A stretch of 64,000 nt of DNA from Semisulcospira habei (taxonomy: Eukaryota; Mollusca; Gastropoda; Semisulcospiridae). The position numbers were made by a program, and so were the translations under genes. The stretch lies in contig BTPG01000004.1 in the NCBI GenBank assembly GCA_036245525.1, positions 158,024,059-158,088,058 on the forward strand. The letters are read 5' to 3'. The notes under the pieces are model-generated. The model was given only the letters and a program-made list of their open reading frames with translations, was not told the origin of the DNA and did no database searches. Of the stretch, positions 57,090-64,000 are shown piece after piece (position 1 is the stretch's first letter; each line of letters begins with the position of its first letter).

Positions 57090-57690
57090 GTTCTTAATTA
57101 AACGAACTTTAGTTCGCGAACTCTGACGAACTACAGTTCACGATCTCGGACGAACCAGGTTGGTTCTTAATTGGACGATCTAAAGATACGGCGAACCTAG
57201 TTTGAAGTAGTTCACGAACCTCGGCAAATCATAGTTCGCTGTCGGAAAAGGTCGGCTCAACGTGTTGAGCAAACAAAGGCGAACCTTTTCTCTGATTGGT
57301 CAAAACTTTTACCCTCTTCTGCGTTGGAGATAGGAAGACAGTCACCGATACAAACAATGGCGGACGGTGATATTTCACTCGTGCGAAGAACAAGACCTAT
57401 TTTTATTGATTTGTGGGAGGCGCAACGCTGTTTGTGGGCTCGCTATTGCAAGGAGTACAAAAACAAACATCGTTCAAATCGCGAAGCGGCATAGCGGCAG
57501 CCATTTTGAACACCTTCGCAGACAGTAAGTACGCCGAATCAAGCACTTCAGTTAAGAAAGAGAACCATGGCAAACCTGGTTTGCTGAAGTTCGCCTAGGT
57601 TCGTTCAACCTCAATTAAGAAACAAACCAAAAAGATCGCCGATCTTCTCCTATCTAGGTTTGCCGATCAATAGTTCGTCTAATTAAGAAC
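57090..57690 (+). mobile_element. 601-bp DNA transposon derivative with MADF-like mini-exon
   Basis: Terminal inverted repeats GTTCTTAATTAAACGAAC and GTTCGTCTAATTAAGAAC. Inside, an ORF (57357-57494) reads MADG..., FIDLWEAQRCLWARYCKEY, matching the start of MADF/Myb-type DNA-binding domains, then meets a stop. The same ORF start is in the copy at 33.4-33.9 kb, so the element carries a captured or residual first exon of its autonomous parent, probably of PIF/Harbinger type. Confidence 0.75.
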
Positions 57691-57897
57691 AGCTCTTACT
57701 GAGCTTCCATAGATGCATGTGTGGCAGTTGGCGAAGAAAGTTCCTGTTAGGTACAGCTTTCCCACAGGAGACGAGAAGAGTTTTAAGTTCTTGTTGTGGT
57801 CCAGGAACGCCCACTCAGAAATTATTTTGCCAAAACCCCCACTCCACAGCCTGTCTCACATATGCCATATCTGTGTTGAATGCCTGCTGCTCTGGAG

Positions 57898-58860
57898 TTA
57901 GGTTCCACCTCTGTAGGGCCGCATTAAGTGGGGGCGCAGGGGGTACGCTGGATCGCCAAACAAACACATCGGGTTGCCATTCACATTAAAGTTCTGCTCA
58001 ATAAATTTCAAAACACCACTTTCATTAAGCAGCGCAGCATCGTGGCGCCGCCCTTCCATCGGACAGAAGAGGTTGGCCACCAGTCCGTTTGGCACCACGA
58101 TACTCTGAAATTTGATGCCATGTTGATGCGTGTGTCCATTGTACACCTCTCTCTGGTGCATGGTAGGCGTGCAAATGGATCGTACTGTTCCGTCGATAAA
58201 CCCCCAACAGTTCTGCAGAGGGGCTCCTCTTGCGGCATATCGCTGCAGGCTGGGTATGGACAGCCAGGGCTGGTTCAGGCTGGGTATGGACAGCCAGGGC
58301 TGGTTCAGGCTGGGTATGGACAATCCAGACCAAAAAGGTGATTGCCAAGCGTGTAATATGCAAAGAAGTACCCAACGGAGAAAGAAACACGCTTAGAAAA
58401 GACGGGTACAACACAATTTATTAATATTTCGGGTAAATACCCTTTGTCAAAATAGACAAACAAACAAACACAGAGATTAGCCGCTACTTATCTTTAGGTA
58501 GTAGATAAGTAGCGGCTAATCTCTATGTTTGTTTGTTTGTCTATTTTGACAAAGGGTATTTACCCGAAATATTAATAAATTGTGTTGTACCCGTCTTTTC
58601 TAAGCGTGTTTCTTTCTCCGTTGGGTACTTCTTTGGGTATGGACAGTCAGGGCTGGTTCAAGTTTGACAACTTGGTGTGGAACCTGCTGTATATATGGTC
58701 CACGCCAATGTTAAAAGGAGGCACAACTCTGTCTCCGTTATGGAAAGGTTGCGCAGAGGTCGATGTAACGGCAAGGATACGCCAACCTGCGAAGCACTAT
58801 ACAAAGTACATCCAAACCTGTTTTAAAAAAAAGTATTATGAGTGACATTTCACACAAAAA
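57898..58860 (-). pseudogene. PIF/Harbinger DDE transposase, broken
   Basis: Minus-strand frame with LNQPWLSIPSLQRYA, WGFIDGTVRSICTPT, VYNGHTHQHGIKFQSIVVPN, GRRHDAALL and LFGDPAYPLRP. These match the HARBI1-like DDE domain; the first Asp (FIDGT) and second Asp (GDPAY) are visible, while the C-terminal Glu region is lost near 57898. A 30-bp segment encoding LNQPWLSIPS is tandemly triplicated (about 58247-58336), and a 273-bp palindrome is inserted at 58362-58634. Upstream sequence (58640-58860) continues the N-terminal half with frameshifts. Non-functional. Confidence 0.85.
58362..58634. repeat. 273-bp near-perfect foldback palindrome
   Basis: Arms of about 132 bp, starting AAAGAAGTACCCAACGGAG and ending in its reverse complement, meet at a loop of about 9 nt (TTAGGTAGT). 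Only a few mismatches. It would form a long hairpin and disrupts the transposase frame. Confidence 0.93.
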
Positions 58861-59057
58861 ATGTACACGGGTCACAAAAACATGTTTTTATAGCACAGAA
58901 GTGCAGTGTTTGTACAATTTTCAGGCCAATTTTAAGTCACATAGAGTGAAACTGAAAGTGACTAAAAACAGTTAGAGAATGGAAGTTGTAAGGTCTGTGT
59001 AAAAACGATAGTACACAAACACTTCATTTTTATTTTTTATAAACCTTTCTGAACTAG

Positions 59058-59493
59058 TACACAAACCAAGGGGAATCACTCAGCGCTGGGCAGACAAACA
59101 GTTACATCCCCTGTCCTCGCCTATCAGGCACCCAATCGCCAGCCCACAGAGAAATACGCAGGTATAGAACTAGACGATCATCTGCATCCTCAAAAAGGTT
59201 GCATCAGGTCTACATATAGTAGTGCACGTTCGTGTCTGTGTGTGTGTGTTTCTCCTGCCTACTTCCTAAGTTCTGGAGCAAGACATGGGTTATAAGCGAG
59301 ACCTGATGCATCCTTTTTTGAGGATGCAGATGATCGTCTATTTCTATACCTGCGTATTTCTCTGTGGGCTGGCGATTGGGTGCCTGATAGGCGGGAGCAG
59401 GGGATCAAACTGTTTGTCTGTCCAGCGCTGAGTGATTCCCCTTGGTTTGTGTGCAATTCTGCCAGCGCTAGCCTCACCTGTCTGGTTTGTGAG
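59058..59493. mobile_element. Second inverted retroelement of the 373-bp family, 12-bp target duplication
   Basis: A minus-oriented partial unit (59058 to about 59240) faces a plus-oriented part ending TCTGGTTTGTGAG at 59493. The direct repeat TTTCTGAACTAG flanks it (59046-59057, 59494-59505). The same terminal sequence and structured CTGAT segment as in the 39-41 kb copy are present, with compensatory changes in the stem. No tandem units here. Confidence 0.85.
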
Positions 59494-59505
59494 TTTCTGA
59501 ACTAG

Positions 59506-60730
59506 AATACAAATTACAATCATCAAGTATCAAGCATACAGCCTTGCCTTAGCCTGCTGTTTGCTGACTACCGCTGACTGCTCATTCTGGGATTTTTTTA
59601 TGCTTTGTGAAATAGACAGCAGTAATGATCATTATATAGGTTTGTCAGTTTACATGATGAAAGCGATGCCACATTGCCAGTCATTCCAATGCAGTTTGCA
59701 CGCTCAAGCTTACCAGCTATCTAGAAAAGGTTTACTCTGCGATCTCAGAAAGCACCACGCAGTAAGACAGAAGATATATTGTGGGTAGGTGCAATTTCTT
59801 TGTAAAATTGATCTTGAACTGTTTGATAGTTCCAAGGAAAAAGTATAGGTGTGTTCACACCCACAACATTGATTATGAATTTTTAGAAATATGAAAAAGT
59901 GTGAGTGTGCTTACATTTACCAAGTACTCCCTGCCAAGACTTTTTATTTCATTTTCAGCAGGATATGCTGAATAACAACTTACGTAAATAAACCATGTAC
60001 TTCAGTCTTTTTGTTCTGTCCCACACGTGTTTTTAAAATACCAAGCTAGGGACATGAGCTCACCGAGTTTGAATTCCATCAGTCAGGGACCTTTATGTCA
60101 GCCAGGTGCATGGCAGTTGTCAGGAGTCCAGTTCAGTGGCGACACACCATGAACGGAGCATGAGATACACTGAAGTCGCAAGGGAAATCATGTCAGTTTT
60201 ACTTAGGCTTGCTCTGAGGAACTAATCCTGTAGCAGACGATACTGACAAATAACCAGCCAAAGTGTTTAAGAGATATACTCCATGCATCTGTATGCCCTA
60301 ACAGCAACATTGCCCATGTGCTGATGGAGTGTGGCTGTCAAATGTATCATTCAATTATTTGTGAATATCACCTGCAACAGTGCAAGTTCATGTATATAGG
60401 CCTGTGTAAAGCCGATAAGGGTTCACTTGTGACTGCAGTGTACCTCATGTTTTGTGTGCATATGTGCAGGCCGGAACAAAAAGATTCCACCTCAGCTTAA
60501 ACGGTACACAAACAGAAAGTACTCAGCTACACGCCCATGACATGAACAAAAATAAATCACCATGTCAGAGTCTAAGTGTGCCAACATCCACGACATAATC
60601 CCTACCATGGTAATTGTTTAATGCATTTATTCCGTACATTATGGTGAAGGTTAACCTGTAAAGCGTTTTGAGAATGGAAATTAACCCACGTACTTAATAC
60701 AGTGCACAATGTAAATCACGGGTTACATAC
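59506..60730. other. No gene recognised
   Basis: AT-balanced DNA with only short ORFs and no domain or repeat that I can identify. Confidence 0.5.
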
Positions 60731-61034
60731 CCGAAGCTTTTGTTCCATTCGTTGCTCGCATCATTGCTGGCATGCCGAACAGGTTAGCCATGTGGACAAT
60801 ATTTTCAGCCATTTGGAACCTTAAGTACTTCTTCACAAAGCTTGCTTCATAGTTGAAGAGGTTGAAGGTGTCGACAAGTACCCCTTGTCTCCTTGATACC
60901 ATGCTGTGAAGAAGCAACAAATCTTCTAGCTTGTTTAATGGTGCCCACATTGAGAGAACATCATCAAACAAGCTTGAAGAAATGTCGCTTCCATCGAGTG
61001 ATGCAGCAAAGTTGTCTAAAAGGTCCGTGATATT
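60731..61034 (-). other. Exon-like ORF of unknown identity
   Basis: On the minus strand an acceptor TCTTATTTGCAG precedes 304 nt fully open to a donor G/GTATGT. The peptide is helical and Leu/Met/Asn-rich (NITDLLDNFAASLDG, WAPLNKLEDLLLLHSM, MAENIVHMANLFGMP). Consensus splice signals on both sides make an exon plausible. I do not recognise the family. It could be cargo of the 12.6-kb insertion or an intron-nested host gene. Confidence 0.45.
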
Positions 61035-61197
61035 CTGCAAATAAGACAATTGTCAGAACTAAAGTAGATTATTTTTTGTTCTTTCTATACACTAGGTCAA
61101 CACTGAGCCGGTACGATGAAGAAAGAGACTACGTATCGGTCATTTTCTCAAAAAGAACTTGAAGAAACCACGCAAAATCATGACCCTTCACATAAAT

Positions 61198-61360
<163 letters not shown>

Positions 61361-62274
61361 TGTAACTTGTCTCACAAAATAACGTAATAAAGCAGTTTCA
61401 AAACTCGAAGTGGTAAGTAAAGTTACGGTCGCTATTTTGAAATTGTTGATTGGAAACAGCGCTTTCAGGTGCTCAAAAAATTGTCTTCAAAAGCCCAAAT
61501 TCGAGGCCATGTGCCTTAATTTTTGTCTACATGAGTACAAAAAATGATTAAGACATCGAGAATATACCATTTTTATACAACAGTATGGACATGAATGCTA
61601 AAACATACTCACCGAAACACACTTCGTAGGAAACTTGAATTCGACGAAATTTCGTGGAGAGAAATGCGTTTCGTAAGCGATGACCTTTGACCTATCAGCT
61701 TGACCCTGCAAATTTGGTGACGTAGTACGCACTTGTCCTTACGCTACGAACTTCGTTGGCAGCATCTACGTCTCTCTATTGGCAAATATTATCACTGTGC
61801 CAAATTCTGTGGCTCTGATGGTCTCTCAGAAATTCAAAATGATAGCATCTGTCACAATTGGATATACACAGGATGATGGATGGATGGACCAATAGTGGAC
61901 CAGTGGCGGATGACTCATTAGATTTAACTCACTTTTAATATTAAATAAACATATAATGTATGCTAATCATCTCTCATGCCTTAATTTTCCAACAAAATGT
62001 AAGCGAAACTTGTAAAAAGGACATATTCACACTGTTTCATAATAGGAGACCTAGTGTTTCATATTAGGCAAATGGTGCCTAATATGAAACAATGTGTCCC
62101 TTTTTTCAAACTGGAACTGCTTCTGCATCGATTCGAGTTTAGAAATTTGGCTTTGTCCTAAGATGCATCAATATAATCTCTATCAAACCCTGGTTACGGA
62201 TTGATTCTACCTTTCTTTGGACGGTCGCGCAAGACGTTTTTGCTTAAGTGTTTCATACATGGGTTTCCTCCCCT

Positions 62275-62365
62275 ACATGTATAGGATTAGTGTGGGTGAT
62301 ATTTCAAGCTCAGTACATGTATAGGATTAGTGTGGTGAAATTTCAAGCTCAGTACATGTTCAGGT
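62275..62365. repeat. Resumed 39-bp satellite, about two units
   Basis: ACATGTATAGGATTAGTGTG and TTTCAAGCTCAGTACATG continue the satellite interrupted at 49678. Confidence 0.9.
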
Positions 62366-62520
62366 TTAGTTATGTAGCATCAAAGGAACCTTATCAAGCA
62401 CTACTGTGGACTGAATTGTCACAGTCGATTCATCCCAGCTGTAAATGTGTCAGGCTGAATACGTTGACCAAAATAACACGTACTGTTGTGTCACCTTTTG
62501 TTCCTCCATTGTCCACACAG

Positions 62521-62836
62521 GCACGGGGAAAACGGTCGTTCTCGTCATAAAGGGCTTGCAGTGGGGGCACCAAGGGAAGGACGTTCATTTGGTGAGTTCC
62601 CACAGACACAGCCGTGCCGCCATCTTGCTCATCGAATATCAACTGCAGCACTCCATGGGGATTGGGTCTACATCAACACGAACACCATCATCAACATCAG
62701 CACCCGCCCCCCGGGTCTACACCCATTTCTATGACTTTGACCACGAAACAGATGTGGGGGCCGCTGTGGAGAAACTGACGTCAGCCGCGCGTGACGGGGA
62801 GCTCTTCATTATCGCTGACGAAGCCTTTAGTGGCCG
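62521..62836 (+). CDS. Host gene exon 4: P-loop NTPase core (Walker A second half, Walker B)
   Basis: Acceptor CCACACAG and donor CG/GTAAGT. The first two bases complete the split Gly codon and the exon continues TGKTVVLVIKGLQWG, so Walker A reads GPPGTGKT across an 18.3-kb intron. VHLVSSHRHSRAAILLIEYQ follows, then HFYDFDHETDVG and the Walker-B-like GELFIIADEAF. The fold looks like a superfamily 1/2 helicase or related P-loop NTPase. Later motifs must lie in exons beyond the window. Coupled to the exon 1 nuclease-like domain it would make a nuclease-NTPase protein. No stop or frameshift is seen, so the gene may be intact despite its repeat-loaded introns. Confidence 0.85.
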
Positions 62837-62927
62837 GTAAGTTTGACTGTGTGTGAGTTGTGATGACGCGACACTGGTAACGGACATTAAACAGACCGTT
62901 TTACTGGCTCACCGGTCAGTTTGTGTG

Positions 62928-64000
<1,073 letters not shown>

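Overview
This is eukaryotic nuclear DNA, most likely from a marine mollusc and probably a gastropod. The evidence is spliced exons with consensus GT/AG borders, very dense (CA)n, (CT)n, (GA)n and (TA)n arrays, many minisatellites, a tRNA-headed SINE, CR1/L2-, RTE- and L1/Tx1-type LINEs, Ty3/gypsy-type LTR copies, PIF/Harbinger remains, and a host gene family that I associate with gastropods. The species assignment is inference. No prokaryotic genes, rRNA or CRISPR arrays are present.

Layout. 0-5.4 kb: minisatellites, homopolymer tracts and a small inverted-repeat element. 5.4-11.8 kb: a compact, AT-rich block of closely spaced genes on both strands, read as an endogenous, partly decayed polinton/adintovirus-like DNA virus. 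It holds a packaging-ATPase relic, a broken N-terminal piece of a type-B DNA polymerase, a broken 410-codon membrane-tail protein, a capsid-like protein and several intact unknown ORFs. 11.8-22 kb: CA-rich DNA, a nearly complete CR1/L2 LINE ORF, a SINE sharing the LINE tail, and a decayed LINE. 22-30.6 kb: an RTE LINE split by a Ty3/gypsy-type element with identical 5-bp target duplications, followed by three tandem copies of the LINE 3' end. 31-33.3 kb: a LINE ORF1-like reading frame with a coiled coil and an SGNH-like end. 34.5-62.8 kb: a spliced host gene (four exons seen, open at the window's right edge) encoding a PD-(D/E)XK-like nuclease domain followed by a P-loop NTPase whose Walker A motif is split by an 18-kb intron. 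63-64 kb: the 3' end of another LINE on the minus strand.

The host gene's introns are filled with mobile DNA. Intron 2 holds two in-frame minisatellites, a 1.8-kb tandem-plus-inverted retroelement with a 13-bp target duplication, and two LINE relics. Intron 3 holds a 39-bp satellite hit by two solo LTRs and by a 12.6-kb inverted-repeat-bounded insertion. That insertion carries PIF/Harbinger pieces, a second copy of the tandem/inverted retroelement, a foldback palindrome and an exon-like ORF of unknown identity.

The most interesting items are the nuclease-NTPase gene, the endogenous viral block, the tandem/inverted retroelement with a covarying ribozyme-like stem, and the phase-perfect 12.6-kb insertion in the satellite. 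All family assignments come from reading motifs; no database search was possible.
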